A stretch of 64,000 bases of DNA. Origin: Variovorax saccharolyticus (GTDB lineage Bacteria; Pseudomonadota; Gammaproteobacteria; Burkholderiales; Burkholderiaceae_C). Positions 1-9,260 of this stretch are shown here, piece by piece. Location of the stretch: positions 930,001 to 994,000 of the forward strand of contig NZ_JASZYT010000001.1 of the NCBI RefSeq assembly GCF_030316765.1. The letters are read 5' to 3'. Each line of letters opens with the position of its first letter. The stretch's first letter is position 1. Under the pieces are notes generated by a model that was given only the letters and a program-made list of their open reading frames with translations, was not told where the DNA came from and did not search any database. Made by a program: the position numbers and the translations under genes.

Positions 1-96
1 CTCTACGAGCCCGAAGGTTCGGGCTGCAAGGCCTGCGAGGCGGTGGTGCAGAAGCACTTCCGCGACTTCTTCAGCGCGGCGCCCCCGCCGCACTGA
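1..96 (+). CDS. C-terminal fragment of an unidentified protein
   Basis: The window opens inside an open frame of 31 codons that ends at a TGA at 94-96. The residues include a short Cys-Lys-Ala-Cys pair followed by an amphipathic stretch and a Pro-rich tail. It reads in the same direction as the RND efflux operon and ends about 205 bases before it. Efflux operons often have a regulator next to them, so a TetR-type regulator is possible, but too little of the protein is visible to assign a family. The 97-301 gap holds no convincing gene, only the likely promoter region of the efflux operon. Confidence 0.5.
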   Translation, partial: LYEPEGSGCKACEAVVQKHFRDFFSAAPPPH

Positions 97-301
97 GCGA
101 CGGCGCACGGCCGGCGGTGCGCTGAAAGCTCCCTCGCACGGAGCGACTTCCAGATCCAGGGGTGACGGTACCTCGAACCGAACGGCGGCAGCTCCGCCGG
201 GCGAAGCCGTTCGCCTCCCAAACGTTTTTTTCCCGCTGTCCTGCGCCACCCGCGCGGGAGGGCACCGTGTTTTCCAAGAGTCACCAAAAGGACCATTCAT
301 C

Positions 302-1546
302 ATGTCGAAGCCTCAACAATCCTCCCTCGCGCGGCGCCGCCTCTGGCCGGCGGTGACCGGCGTCACGGCGCTGGTGGTGATCGCTGCCACTGCGCTCGGC
401 CTGCACAGCCTCAAGGCCGAGGCCAACGACGTCACGGCGGTGGCGACGCCGCGGGCCACGCCGGTCTCGGTGGCCACCGTGGCGGCGACCGAAGTCAACA
501 CCTGGGACGAGTTCTCGGGCCGGCTCGAAGCGGTCGAGCGGGTCGACGTGCGATCGCGGGTCGCGGGTGCGGTGCAGGCCGTGCACTTTCGCGAAGGCGC
601 GCTGGTGAAGCAGGGCGAACTGCTGATCACCATCGACCCGGCGCCGTACGCGGCCGAAGTGGAGCGCGCCGAGGCACAGGTCGCCTCGGCCCAGGCCCGG
701 GTGTCTTTCACGCGCAGCGAAGTGGAGCGCGCACGCCGGCTGTGGGACGAGAAGGCGATCGCCCAGCGCGAGCTCGACGAGCGCAGCAATGCCGGCCGCG
801 AGGCCGAGGCCAACTTGCGTGCCGCGCAGGCCTCGCTGCAGAGCGCCCGCCTGAATCTGGGCTACACCCAGGTGCGCGCGCCGGTCTCCGGTCGCACCGG
901 CAAGCTCGAAGTGACGGTGGGCAACCTTGTGGCCGCGGGCCCGGGCGCGCCGGTGCTGACCACGCTGGTCTCGGTGAGCCCGATCTACGCGAGCTTCGAC
1001 GCCGACGAGCAGATCGTGGTCAAGGCCCTGAAGGACCTGCCCGGCGGCGCCAGCGCGCGCGGGCGCATCGAAGGCATCCCGGTGCAGATGGGCACCGCCG
1101 CCAGCGACGGCACGCCCTACACCGGCCGCCTTCAGCTGATCGACAACCAGGTCGATGCCAAGAGCGGCACGGTGCGGGTTCGCGCCGCCTTCGACAACGC
1201 CGACGGCGCGCTGATCCCGGGCCAGTTCGCCCGCATCCGCATGGGGCAGGCGCGCAACGACATGGCGCTGCTGGTCAACGAACGGGCCGTCGGCACCGAC
1301 CAGAACAAGAAGTTCGTGATGGTCGTGGGTGCCGACAACAAGGCCGAGTACCGCGAAGTGGCGCTGGGCGCCCCGGTCAATGGCCTGCGCGTCGTGACCA
1401 AGGGCCTGAAGGCCGGCGAGCGCGTGGTGGTCAACGGCCTGCAGCACATCCGCCCGGGCGCACTGGTGGCGCCGCAGGCCGTGACCATGGACGCCAAGGC
1501 CGAAGTGCCGCAGGCGGCCCAGCGCGTCGCAGCCGCGAAATCCTGA
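302..1546 (+). CDS. RND efflux periplasmic adaptor (MexE/AcrA type)
   Basis: Membrane fusion protein of a tripartite RND multidrug pump, 414 residues. It bridges the inner-membrane transporter and the outer-membrane channel. A hydrophobic anchor lies at about residues 15-36 after a basic Arg-rich stretch. There is no lipobox Cys, so it is anchored by a transmembrane segment or is secreted. The lipoyl/barrel-sandwich half-motif around residues 78-106 and its partner near 190-215 flank an Ala/Glu-rich coiled-coil hairpin at about 115-190. ATG 302 follows an AAAAGGA ribosome site. The RND transporter begins 22 bases after the stop, so the two are co-transcribed. Overall look is closest to MexE-like adaptors; substrate cannot be told from sequence. 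Confidence 0.93.
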   Translation: MSKPQQSSLARRRLWPAVTGVTALVVIAATALGLHSLKAEANDVTAVATPRATPVSVATVAATEVNTWDEFSGRLEAVERVDVRSRVAGAVQAVHFREGALVKQGELLITIDPAPYAAEVERAEAQVASAQARVSFTRSEVERARRLWDEKAIAQRELDERSNAGREAEANLRAAQASLQSARLNLGYTQVRAPVSGRTGKLEVTVGNLVAAGPGAPVLTTLVSVSPIYASFDADEQIVVKALKDLPGGASARGRIEGIPVQMGTAASDGTPYTGRLQLIDNQVDAKSGTVRVRAAFDNADGALIPGQFARIRMGQARNDMALLVNERAVGTDQNKKFVMVVGADNKAEYREVALGAPVNGLRVVTKGLKAGERVVVNGLQHIRPGALVAPQAVTMDAKAEVPQAAQRVAAAKS

Positions 1547-1568
1547 TCCCGCTCGTGGGAGAAAAGAC

Positions 1569-4500
1569 ATGAATCTATCCAAGTTCTTCATCGACCGGCC
1601 GATCTTTGCCGGCGTGCTGTCGGTGCTGATGCTGATCGCCGGCCTGATCGCGCTGCGCGGCCTGCCGATCTCCGAGTACCCCGAGGTGGTGCCGCCCTCG
1701 GTGGTGGTGCGGGCCAACTATCCGGGCGCCAATCCGAAAGTGATCGCCGAGACCGTCGCGACGCCGCTCGAGGAGTCGATCAACGGCGTCGAGGGCATGC
1801 TCTACATGGGCAGCCAGGCGACCACCGACGGGCTCATGACGCTGACCGTGACCTTCAAGCTCGGCACCGACCCCGACAAGGCCCAGCAACTGGTGCAGAA
1901 CCGCGTCTCGCAGGCCGAGCCGCGGCTGCCCGAGGAGGTGCGCCGGCTCGGCATCACGACCATCAAGAGCTCGCCCGACCTCACGATGGTGGTGCACCTG
2001 CTGTCGCCCAACGGCCGCTACGACATGACCTACCTGCGCAACTACGCGGTGCTGAACGTCAAGGACCGCCTGGCGCGCGTGCAGGGCGTCGGCGACGTGC
2101 AGCTGTTCGGCTCGGGCGACTATTCGATGCGCGTCTGGCTCGACCCGCAGAAGGTGGCGCAGCGCGGGCTGTCGGCCAGCGACGTGGTGCGTGCCATTCG
2201 CGAGCAGAACGTGCAGGCCGCGGCCGGCGTGGTCGGCGCCTCGCCGGGCCTCTCGGGCGTCGACATGCAGATCTCGATCAACGCCCAGGGCCGCCTGCAG
2301 ACCGAGGACGAGTTCGGCGACATCATCGTCAAGACCGGCGGCGACGGCGCAGTGACGCGGCTGCGCGACGTGGCGCGGCTCGAACTCGGCGCCTCCAGCT
2401 ACGCCTTGCGCTCGCTGCTCGACAACAAGGACGCCGTGGCGGTGCCGATCTTCGCGGCGCCGGGCTCGAACGCGATCCAGATCTCGAACGACGTTCGCGC
2501 CACCATGGCCGAACTCAAGAAGAACATGCCCGACGGCGTCGACTACAGCATCGTCTACGACCCGACGCAGTTCGTGCGCGCCTCGATCGAATCGGTGATC
2601 CACACGCTGCTGGAAGCCATCGCCCTGGTGGTGCTGGTCGTGATCCTGTTCCTGCAGACCTGGCGGGCATCGATCATTCCGCTGCTGGCGGTGCCGATCT
2701 CGGTCATCGGCACCTTCGCGGTGATGCACCTGTTCGGCTTCTCGATCAACGCGCTGAGCCTGTTCGGGCTGGTGCTGGCGATCGGTATCGTGGTCGACGA
2801 CGCGATCGTGGTGGTCGAGAACGTGGAGCGCAACATCGAGGCCGGCCTGACGCCGCGCGATGCCACCTACCGCGCGATGCGCGAGGTGTCGGGGCCGATC
2901 ATCGCGATCGCGCTGGTGCTGGTGGCGGTGTTTGTGCCACTGGCCTTCATCAGCGGGCTCACGGGGCAGTTCTACAAGCAGTTCGCGCTGACCATCGCGA
3001 TCTCGACCGTGATCTCGGCGATCAACTCGCTGACTCTCTCGCCCGCGCTCGCCGCCTTGCTGTTGCGCGGCCACGATGCGCCCAAGGATGCGCTGACGCG
3101 TGGCATGGACCGCGTCTTCGGCCGCTTCTTCGGCGCCTTCAACCGCCTGTTCCATCGCGGCTCCGAGGGCTACAGCAGGGGCGTCAAGGGCGCGATCTCG
3201 CGCAAGGCGCTGATGATGGTGATCTACCTGGCGCTGGTGGGCCTGACCTTCGGCCTGTTCAAGGCGGTGCCCGGCGGCTTCGTGCCGGCGCAGGACAAGC
3301 AGTACCTGATCGGCTTCGCCCAGCTGCCCGACGGCGCCACACTGGATCGCACCGAAGAGGTGACGCGGCGGATGAACGACATCGTGCTGAAGCAGCCGGG
3401 CGTCGAGCACGCGATCACCTTCCCGGGGCTGTCGATCAACGGCTTCACCAACAGCTCGAACTCCGGCATCGTGTTCGTGAGCCTGAAGGACTTCGACGAT
3501 CGCAAGACGGCTGCCTTGAGCGCCGGTGCCATCGCGGGCCAGCTCAACCAGCAGTTCGCGGGCATCCAGGACGCCTTCATCGCGATCTTCCCGCCGCCGC
3601 CGGTGCAGGGCCTCGGCACGACCGGCGGCTTCAAGCTGCAACTGGAGGACCGCGGCTCGCTGGGCTATGCGGCGATGGACGGTGCGGTCAAGGCCTTCAT
3701 GGCCAAGGCCTACCAGACACCCGAGCTCGCAGGCATGTTCACCAGCTGGCAGGTCAACGTGCCGCAGCTCTATGCCGACATCGACCGTACCAAGGCGCGC
3801 CAGCTCGGCGTGTCGGTGACCGACGTGTTCGACACCATGCAGATCTATCTCGGCAGCCTCTACGCGAACGACTTCAACCGTTTCGGCCGCACCTACAGCG
3901 TGCGCGTGCAGGCCGATGCGCCGTACCGCGCCCGGGCCGAGGACGTGGGCCTGCTCAAGGTGCGCTCGGCCAGCGGCGAGATGGTGCCGCTGTCGGCCCT
4001 CATGAACATCCAGCCCAGCTACGGGCCGGAACGCGCGATGCGCTACAACGGCTTCCTCGCGGCCGACATCAACGGCGGTCCGGCGCCGGGCTTCTCCTCG
4101 GGCCAGGCGCAGGAGGCGATCGAGCGCATCGCGGCCGAGACGCTGCCCCCGGGCATCGGCTTCGAATGGACCGAGCTGACCTACCAGGAGATCCTGGCCG
4201 GCAATTCGGCGCTGTGGGTGTTCCCGCTCGCGATCCTTCTGGTGTTCCTGGTGCTGGCGGCGCAGTACGAGAGCCTGACCCTGCCGGCGGCGATCATCCT
4301 GATCGTGCCGATGGGGATCCTGGCCGCGATGACCGGCGTGTGGCTCTCGGGCGGGGACAACAACGTCTTCACGCAGATCGGGCTGATGGTGCTGGTCGGC
4401 CTGTCGGCCAAGAACGCGATCCTGATCGTCGAGTTCGCACGCGAGCTGGAGTTCGCCGGGCGCACGCCGCTGCAGGCGGCGATCGAGGCCAGCCGGCTGC

Positions 4501-4826
4501 GCCTGCGGCCGATCCTGATGACCTCGATGGCCTTCGTGATGGGCGTTCTGCCGCTGGTGCTGTCGACCGGCGCCGGCGCCGAGATGCGGCGCGCGATGGG
4601 CATCGCGGTGTTCTCCGGAATGATCGGCGTGACCGCCTTCGGCCTGTTCCTGACGCCGGTGTTCTATGTGCTGCTGCGGCGCCTCACGGGCAATCGCCCG
4701 CTCAAGCTGCACGGCGAAGTGCCGCACGTCGATGCCTTCGTGTCGGCCGAGCACCCGGCCGCCGGCGGCGGCGCGGGCGGCGGACTGCGCCCGTCGCCCG
4801 CGGCACCGCGGCGCGACAACGAGTAG
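1569..4826 (+). CDS. RND multidrug efflux transporter, HAE1 family (MexF-like)
   Basis: Inner-membrane proton-driven drug exporter of 1085 residues. The N-terminus (KFFIDRPIFA) and the segment GDYSMRVWLDP are typical of MexF-like HAE1 pumps. The proton-relay Asp pair D410-D411 sits in GIVVDDAIVVVE of TM4. Two large periplasmic porter loops and twelve predicted membrane segments fit the family. The C-terminus carries a low-complexity Gly/Ala/Pro tail of about 40 residues after the last helix, longer than in MexF. A GGGAGAA ribosome site precedes ATG 1569. It lies between the adaptor and the outer-membrane factor, giving a full MexEF-OprN-type operon. Large antisense frames across this gene are GC-codon shadows. 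Confidence 0.95.
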   Translation: MNLSKFFIDRPIFAGVLSVLMLIAGLIALRGLPISEYPEVVPPSVVVRANYPGANPKVIAETVATPLEESINGVEGMLYMGSQATTDGLMTLTVTFKLGTDPDKAQQLVQNRVSQAEPRLPEEVRRLGITTIKSSPDLTMVVHLLSPNGRYDMTYLRNYAVLNVKDRLARVQGVGDVQLFGSGDYSMRVWLDPQKVAQRGLSASDVVRAIREQNVQAAAGVVGASPGLSGVDMQISINAQGRLQTEDEFGDIIVKTGGDGAVTRLRDVARLELGASSYALRSLLDNKDAVAVPIFAAPGSNAIQISNDVRATMAELKKNMPDGVDYSIVYDPTQFVRASIESVIHTLLEAIALVVLVVILFLQTWRASIIPLLAVPISVIGTFAVMHLFGFSINALSLFGLVLAIGIVVDDAIVVVENVERNIEAGLTPRDATYRAMREVSGPIIAIALVLVAVFVPLAFISGLTGQFYKQFALTIAISTVISAINSLTLSPALAALLLRGHDAPKDALTRGMDRVFGRFFGAFNRLFHRGSEGYSRGVKGAISRKALMMVIYLALVGLTFGLFKAVPGGFVPAQDKQYLIGFAQLPDGATLDRTEEVTRRMNDIVLKQPGVEHAITFPGLSINGFTNSSNSGIVFVSLKDFDDRKTAALSAGAIAGQLNQQFAGIQDAFIAIFPPPPVQGLGTTGGFKLQLEDRGSLGYAAMDGAVKAFMAKAYQTPELAGMFTSWQVNVPQLYADIDRTKARQLGVSVTDVFDTMQIYLGSLYANDFNRFGRTYSVRVQADAPYRARAEDVGLLKVRSASGEMVPLSALMNIQPSYGPERAMRYNGFLAADINGGPAPGFSSGQAQEAIERIAAETLPPGIGFEWTELTYQEILAGNSALWVFPLAILLVFLVLAAQYESLTLPAAIILIVPMGILAAMTGVWLSGGDNNVFTQIGLMVLVGLSAKNAILIVEFARELEFAGRTPLQAAIEASRLRLRPILMTSMAFVMGVLPLVLSTGAGAEMRRAMGIAVFSGMIGVTAFGLFLTPVFYVLLRRLTGNRPLKLHGEVPHVDAFVSAEHPAAGGGAGGGLRPSPAAPRRDNE

Positions 4827-4858
4827 GCGCGATGGCGCCGACCCAAGGAAAGACCAAG

Positions 4859-6343
4859 ATGAATGCAAGAAACGAAACCCGCGCCCGGCCCTGGCGTGCC
4901 GCCGTGCTGCCCCTGCTCGCCGCGCTGGTGCTGGCCGGTTGTGCCACCGCCCCGGCCGAACTGCCGAGCTTCGCGCTCCCGGCGCAATTCAAGGAGCAGG
5001 CCGCGGCGCCGGAAGGCAGCTGGACCCGGGCCCAGCCGGCCGAGGCGCAGCCGCGCGGCGATTGGTGGCGCAGCTTCGAAGACCCGGTGCTCGACCGGCT
5101 GATCGAGCGCGCCGATGCCCGCAACAACAGCATCCAGGCCGCCGCGGCACGGCTGGCCGAGGCACGGGCCCTGGCGCGCAGCGCCGATGCCGACCGCGCA
5201 CCGCAGATCGGCCTGGCCGCGGGCGGCGTGCGCAGCGCCGGACTGGATCGCAACCTGAGTCCGCGGCCCTCGACCCTGGTCACGGCCGGCTTCGACTTCT
5301 CCTACGAGCTGGACCTGTTCGGCAAGCTCTCGCGCGCCAGCGAGGCGGCGCAGCTCGATGCCGACGCCCGCGCCGGCCTGCTGCAGAGCACGCGGCTGCT
5401 GGTGCAGGCCGAGGTGGCCCAGACCTACCTGGCGCTGCGCGCGGTCGATGCCGAGCGCGCGCTGGTGCGCGACACGGTCGAGGCCTACCGCGACACGCTC
5501 AAGCTGACGCAGAGCCGCGAGCGGGCAGGGGATGTCGCCGAGCTCGACGTCGTGCGGGTGGAGACCGAGGTCGCCTCGAACGAATCCGACGCCATGACGC
5601 TGGACCGCCGCCGCGCCGAGCTCGAGCATGCGCTGGCGGTGCTGGTGGGCGACCTGGCCTCCGACTTCGATGTCGGCACGGGCGACTGGTCGACCGCCTT
5701 GCCGACTATTCCGCCCGGCGTGCCTGCCACCGTGCTGACGCGCCGGCCCGACATCGCGGCGGCACAGAAGTCGGTGCTGGCCGCGCAGGCCCGGGTCGGC
5801 GTCGCGCAGGCGGCCTGGTTCCCCGACATCGCGTTGACCGGTGGCGGCGGCTATGCGTCGGCCGACATCGGCGACCTGCTCAAGTGGTCGGCCCGCTCCT
5901 GGGGCATCGGCGCCTTGCTTGCACTGCCGGTGTTCGACGGCGGCCGGCGCGAGGCCGGCGTGCAAAGCGCATCGGCGCAACTCGACGGCGCGCTGTCGAG
6001 CTACCGCACGCAGGTGCTGGTGGCGTTCAAGGAGGTCGAGGACCAGCTGTCCTCGCTGCGCATCCTGGCGCAGCAATCGGGCGTGCAGGCCAAGGCGGTG
6101 AGCTCGGCGACCCGCGCCACCACGCTGTCGGATTCGCGCTACCGCAACGGCATGATCAGCCAGCTCGACCTGCTCGACGCGCGCCGCAGCGAACTGCAGA
6201 ACCGGCGCCAGGCGCTGCAGGTGAAGTCGGCGCAGTACCAGGCCACGGTGGGCCTGATCCGTGCGCTCGGCGGCGGTTGGGATGCGCAGGCGGTGGCGCT
6301 GGCGCCCCCGGCCGAGCGGCAGGCGCAGGTGGCGGCGCGCTGA
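4859..6343 (+). CDS. RND outer-membrane efflux lipoprotein (NodT/OprN family)
   Basis: Outer-membrane channel of the efflux pump, 494 residues from ATG 4859, which follows AAGGAAAG. An upstream in-frame ATG at 4832 would add nine residues ahead of the signal peptide and is less likely. The N-terminus is a basic region, a hydrophobic stretch and a lipobox LAGC with the acylated Cys at about residue 28. Two internally repeated outer-membrane-factor domains follow, with the long Ala/Arg/Leu-rich helices that form the periplasmic tunnel. It begins 32 bases after the transporter and completes the operon. Confidence 0.93.
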   Translation: MNARNETRARPWRAAVLPLLAALVLAGCATAPAELPSFALPAQFKEQAAAPEGSWTRAQPAEAQPRGDWWRSFEDPVLDRLIERADARNNSIQAAAARLAEARALARSADADRAPQIGLAAGGVRSAGLDRNLSPRPSTLVTAGFDFSYELDLFGKLSRASEAAQLDADARAGLLQSTRLLVQAEVAQTYLALRAVDAERALVRDTVEAYRDTLKLTQSRERAGDVAELDVVRVETEVASNESDAMTLDRRRAELEHALAVLVGDLASDFDVGTGDWSTALPTIPPGVPATVLTRRPDIAAAQKSVLAAQARVGVAQAAWFPDIALTGGGGYASADIGDLLKWSARSWGIGALLALPVFDGGRREAGVQSASAQLDGALSSYRTQVLVAFKEVEDQLSSLRILAQQSGVQAKAVSSATRATTLSDSRYRNGMISQLDLLDARRSELQNRRQALQVKSAQYQATVGLIRALGGGWDAQAVALAPPAERQAQVAAR

Positions 6344-6374
6344 GCGGCCAGGGCCGCGCCCGTTCAGCGCCCAT

Positions 6375-6623
6375 TCAGCGCGCCATAGGCAGGCCCTGGA
6401 AGGCGCTGTGCGCCCAGCCGTCCGGGTCGGCCAGCTTGCGCAGCTGGTGCGCGCCCATCACGAGCGCATTCGAGTAGCTGGTCTGCGGGTTGGCGGCGCA
6501 GTAGATGCCGTTGTAGTGGATCGCTTCGGCGGCGTCGCTGGGTTCGGCTTCCAGGATGACCCAGAAGAATTGATGGAGGTCGCGTTCCTCGACCGTGAGT
6601 GCTAAGTCGCGTAAAGCTGGCAT
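6375..6623 (-). CDS. Small hypothetical protein, 82 residues
   Basis: A short frame opposite to its neighbours, between the efflux operon and cobQ. Its composition is balanced (Trp, Tyr, His, Asn, Phe), unlike the Arg/Pro/Ala-rich shadow frames of this genome, which supports a real gene. It begins MPALRDLALTVEERDLHQFF and has no signal peptide or membrane segment. I recognise no domain. It is divergent from cobQ, with the inverted repeat at 6709-6734 in the shared upstream region. Confidence 0.6.
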   Translation of the reverse strand: MPALRDLALTVEERDLHQFFWVILEAEPSDAAEAIHYNGIYCAANPQTSYSNALVMGAHQLRKLADPDGWAHSAFQGLPMAR

Positions 6624-6708
6624 TCGCCGTGGTTCCCTTTTTTCGTCGATGCTCCGAAGCTAAGGGCGAAACGAATGAATGCTTTCGTTGTCGTTTTTGG
6701 CCGCGCTG

Positions 6709-6734
6709 CTTTACGTGACGGACTTCACGTAAAG
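6709..6734. repeat. Perfect 10-bp inverted repeat upstream of cobQ
   Basis: Arms CTTTACGTGA (6709-6718) and TCACGTAAAG (6725-6734) are exact reverse complements separated by CGGACT. The repeat ends 13 bases before the cobQ ATG, just upstream of its ribosome site. It is AT-richer than its surroundings. It could be an operator for a dimeric regulator or a leader hairpin affecting cobQ initiation. Confidence 0.6.
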
Positions 6735-6747
6735 GACAATCCTCTCC

Positions 6748-8220
6748 ATGAATTCAAACCTGCGACGTGGCCCGGGCGCCCGTTGCGTCATGGTGCTCGG
6801 CACCACCAGCGGCGCCGGCAAGAGCTGGCTGGCGACCGCGCTGTGCCGCTGGTATGCGCGCCTGGGCTTCAAGGTGGCGCCGTTCAAGGCGCAGAACATG
6901 AGCAACAACGCGCGCGTCGTGGCGGGCGGCGAGATCGGCAGCGCGCAGTACTTCCAGGCGCTGGCGGCGCGGGCCGAGCCCGAGGTCCGCATGAATCCGC
7001 TGCTGCTCAAGCCCGAACGCGACACCCACAGCCAGGTGGTGCTGATGGGGCAGGTGAGTGCCGAGCTCACGGCCATGCCGTGGCGCGGGCGCAGCGAGCG
7101 CGTCTGGCCGCAGATCGCGCAGGCGCTCGACGGCTTGCGCGCCGAGAACGACGTGGTGGTGATCGAGGGCGCCGGCTCGCCGGCCGAGATCAATCTGATG
7201 GCGAGCGACATCGTCAACCTGCGCGTGGCGCGCCACGCCGGCGCGCGCTGCCTGCTGGTCACCGACATCGACCGCGGCGGCGCCTTCGCCCATCTCTACG
7301 GGACCTGGGCGCTGATGCCGGAACCCGACCGGGCGCTGCTCGCCGGCTTCGTCCTCAACAAGTTCCGCGGCGACGCCGCGCTGCTGGCGCCGGCGCCGCA
7401 GCAACTCGAGGCGCTGACCGGCGTGCCCACGGTCGCCACCTTGCCGATGTGGTGGCAGCACGGCTTGCCTGAGGAAGACGGCGTGTTCGACGACCGCAGC
7501 CAGTCCGGCGGCGAGGTGCGGCGCACCGTGGCGGTGGTCGTCTACCCCCGCATCAGCAATCTCGACGAGTTCCAGCCGCTCAAGAACATCGCCGGCCTGC
7601 GCCTGCGCTGGGCGCGCAGCCCGGCCGACGTGGCGGATGCGGACTGGATCATCCTGCCCGGCTCGAAGAACACCAGCGGCGACCTCGACTGGCTGCGCGC
7701 CCAGGGCCTGGACCGCGCAGTGGCTGCGCATGCGGCGCGCGGCGGGGCGGTGCTGGGCATCTGCGGCGGGCTGCAGATGCTGGGCGAGGCCTTGATCGAT
7801 CCGCACGGCGTCGACGGCAACGGACCGGGCCTCGGCCTGCTGCCGGTGGTCACGACCTTCGCGTCGGACAAGACCGTGCGACACCGCCAAGCCGTGTTCG
7901 GCGCCCTCGGGGGGCCATGGGCGGCGCTCTCGGGCGTCGCGGTGCGCGGCTACGAGATCCATCACGGCCAGACCGCCGAGCATCCCGCGATGGCGGCGGC
8001 CGGCGATCGCGCCGTAGCCGTGATGGCCGGCGAACTCGCCTGGCAGAACCGCGCGGGCAACGTGCTCGGCCTCTACCTTCACGGCCTGTTCGAGGATCCG
8101 GCCGTGCTGCAGGCGCTGTTCGGCGTCGCGGCACGCACGCTCGATGCCGTCTTCGACGGCCTGGCGGACCACATCGAATCAAACTTTGAAGCGGGCGTGC
8201 TGCGCTCCCTGATCGAATGA
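6748..8220 (+). CDS. cobQ: Cobyric acid synthase
   Basis: Glutamine- and ATP-dependent amidation of adenosylcobyrinic acid a,c-diamide at four side chains, giving cobyric acid (CobQ/CbiP). The 490-residue protein has an N-terminal dethiobiotin-synthase-like ATPase with the P-loop GTTSGAGKS at about residues 18-26 and the motif PFKAQNMSNN. A C-terminal class I glutamine amidotransferase follows, with nucleophile C339 in GICGGLQMLG and catalytic H445 in LYLHGLFED. Length matches the family. It heads a four-gene overlapping set; its TGA overlaps the cobT ATG. No adenosylcobalamin riboswitch is visible in the short upstream region. Confidence 0.97.
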   Translation: MNSNLRRGPGARCVMVLGTTSGAGKSWLATALCRWYARLGFKVAPFKAQNMSNNARVVAGGEIGSAQYFQALAARAEPEVRMNPLLLKPERDTHSQVVLMGQVSAELTAMPWRGRSERVWPQIAQALDGLRAENDVVVIEGAGSPAEINLMASDIVNLRVARHAGARCLLVTDIDRGGAFAHLYGTWALMPEPDRALLAGFVLNKFRGDAALLAPAPQQLEALTGVPTVATLPMWWQHGLPEEDGVFDDRSQSGGEVRRTVAVVVYPRISNLDEFQPLKNIAGLRLRWARSPADVADADWIILPGSKNTSGDLDWLRAQGLDRAVAAHAARGGAVLGICGGLQMLGEALIDPHGVDGNGPGLGLLPVVTTFASDKTVRHRQAVFGALGGPWAALSGVAVRGYEIHHGQTAEHPAMAAAGDRAVAVMAGELAWQNRAGNVLGLYLHGLFEDPAVLQALFGVAARTLDAVFDGLADHIESNFEAGVLRSLIE

Positions 8221-9260
8221 CGCTTGAACTTCCCCCCATCGACAACATCGACGACCCGGCGCTTGCCGCCCGCCTGCAGCAGCGGCTCGACGGCAAGACC
8301 AAGCCGCTCGGCGCCCTCGGCCGCCTCGAGGCGCTGGCGCTGCGGCTCGGCCTGGTTCTGGGCACCGAGCAACCCGCGCTGGCGCAGCCGCAGATGCTGG
8401 TCTGCGCCGCCGACCACGGGCTGGCCGCACGCGGCGTCTCGGCCTACCCGAGCGACGTCACCTGGCAGATGGTGCAGAACTTCCTCGCCGGCGGCGCGGC
8501 CGTCAGCGTGCTGGCGCGCCAGCACGGCATGGCGCTGACCGTGGTGGATTGCGGCGTGCGCCACGATTTTTCGCCGACCGGCGGCCTGCTGATCCGCAAG
8601 GTCGCGGCCGGGACCGCGGACGCCTCGACCGGCCCGGCGATGAGCGCGGCGCAATGCGCCGAGGCCATCGCCAACGGCATGCAGGTGGTGCGCGAACTGC
8701 CGGGCAACGTGCTGCTGCTCGGCGAGATGGGCATCGGCAACTCCTCGGCCGCCGCGATGCTGCTGGCGCGCCTGGCGCACCAGGACATCGATGCCTGCAC
8801 CGGCGCCGGGACCGGGCTGGACGCCGCCGGCCGCGCCCGCAAGCGCGAGGTGCTGCGCGGCGTGCTCGAGCTGCACGCCGCCGCCAGCGCACCGCTGGAC
8901 GCTCTGGCGGCCTTCGGCGGCTTCGAGATCGCCACGCTGGTCGGCGCGGTGCTGCAGGCGGCCGAGGAACGCCGCGTGATCGTGCTCGACGGCTTCATCG
9001 CCAGCGCCGCGGTGCTGGTCGCCGCGGCCCTGCGCCCGCAGGTCGTGCAGCGCTGCGTGGCGGCGCACGAATCGGCCGAGCCCGGCCATCGCCTGCTGCT
9101 GAACCACCTGCGCCTCGAACCGCTGCTGCGGCTCGACCTGCGGCTCGGCGAAGGCTCCGGCGCCGCCCTGGCATGGCCGCTGCTCGAGTCGGCCTGCCGC
9201 ATCCTGCGCGAGATGGCGAGCTTCGAGTCGGCCGGCGTCTCGCAGCGGGAGAGTCCGTGA
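8217..9260 (+). CDS. cobT: Nicotinate-nucleotide--dimethylbenzimidazole phosphoribosyltransferase
   Basis: Makes alpha-ribazole phosphate from nicotinate mononucleotide and 5,6-dimethylbenzimidazole, for the lower ligand of cobalamin. The 347-residue protein shows the family signature LLGEMGIGNSSAAAM near the middle, CAADHGLAARGVSAYP near the N-terminus and AHESAEPGHR near the C-terminus. ATG 8217 overlaps the cobQ stop by four bases (ATGA). The next gene, cobS, starts with a GTG overlapping this stop, so translation is probably coupled. Confidence 0.97.
   Translation: MTLELPPIDNIDDPALAARLQQRLDGKTKPLGALGRLEALALRLGLVLGTEQPALAQPQMLVCAADHGLAARGVSAYPSDVTWQMVQNFLAGGAAVSVLARQHGMALTVVDCGVRHDFSPTGGLLIRKVAAGTADASTGPAMSAAQCAEAIANGMQVVRELPGNVLLLGEMGIGNSSAAAMLLARLAHQDIDACTGAGTGLDAAGRARKREVLRGVLELHAAASAPLDALAAFGGFEIATLVGAVLQAAEERRVIVLDGFIASAAVLVAAALRPQVVQRCVAAHESAEPGHRLLLNHLRLEPLLRLDLRLGEGSGAALAWPLLESACRILREMASFESAGVSQRESP

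Noticed and set aside
3-356. Short frames on both strands around 3-356
   Set aside because: Arg/Pro/Ser-rich shadows overlapping the partial gene and the start of the efflux operon.
1575-4868. 1097-codon frame antisense to the RND transporter
   Set aside because: Shadow frame, repetitive Gln/Arg/His content.
6624-6747. Possible adenosylcobalamin riboswitch before cobQ
   Set aside because: The 124-base region is too short and lacks the B12-box-like core; only the inverted repeat is seen.
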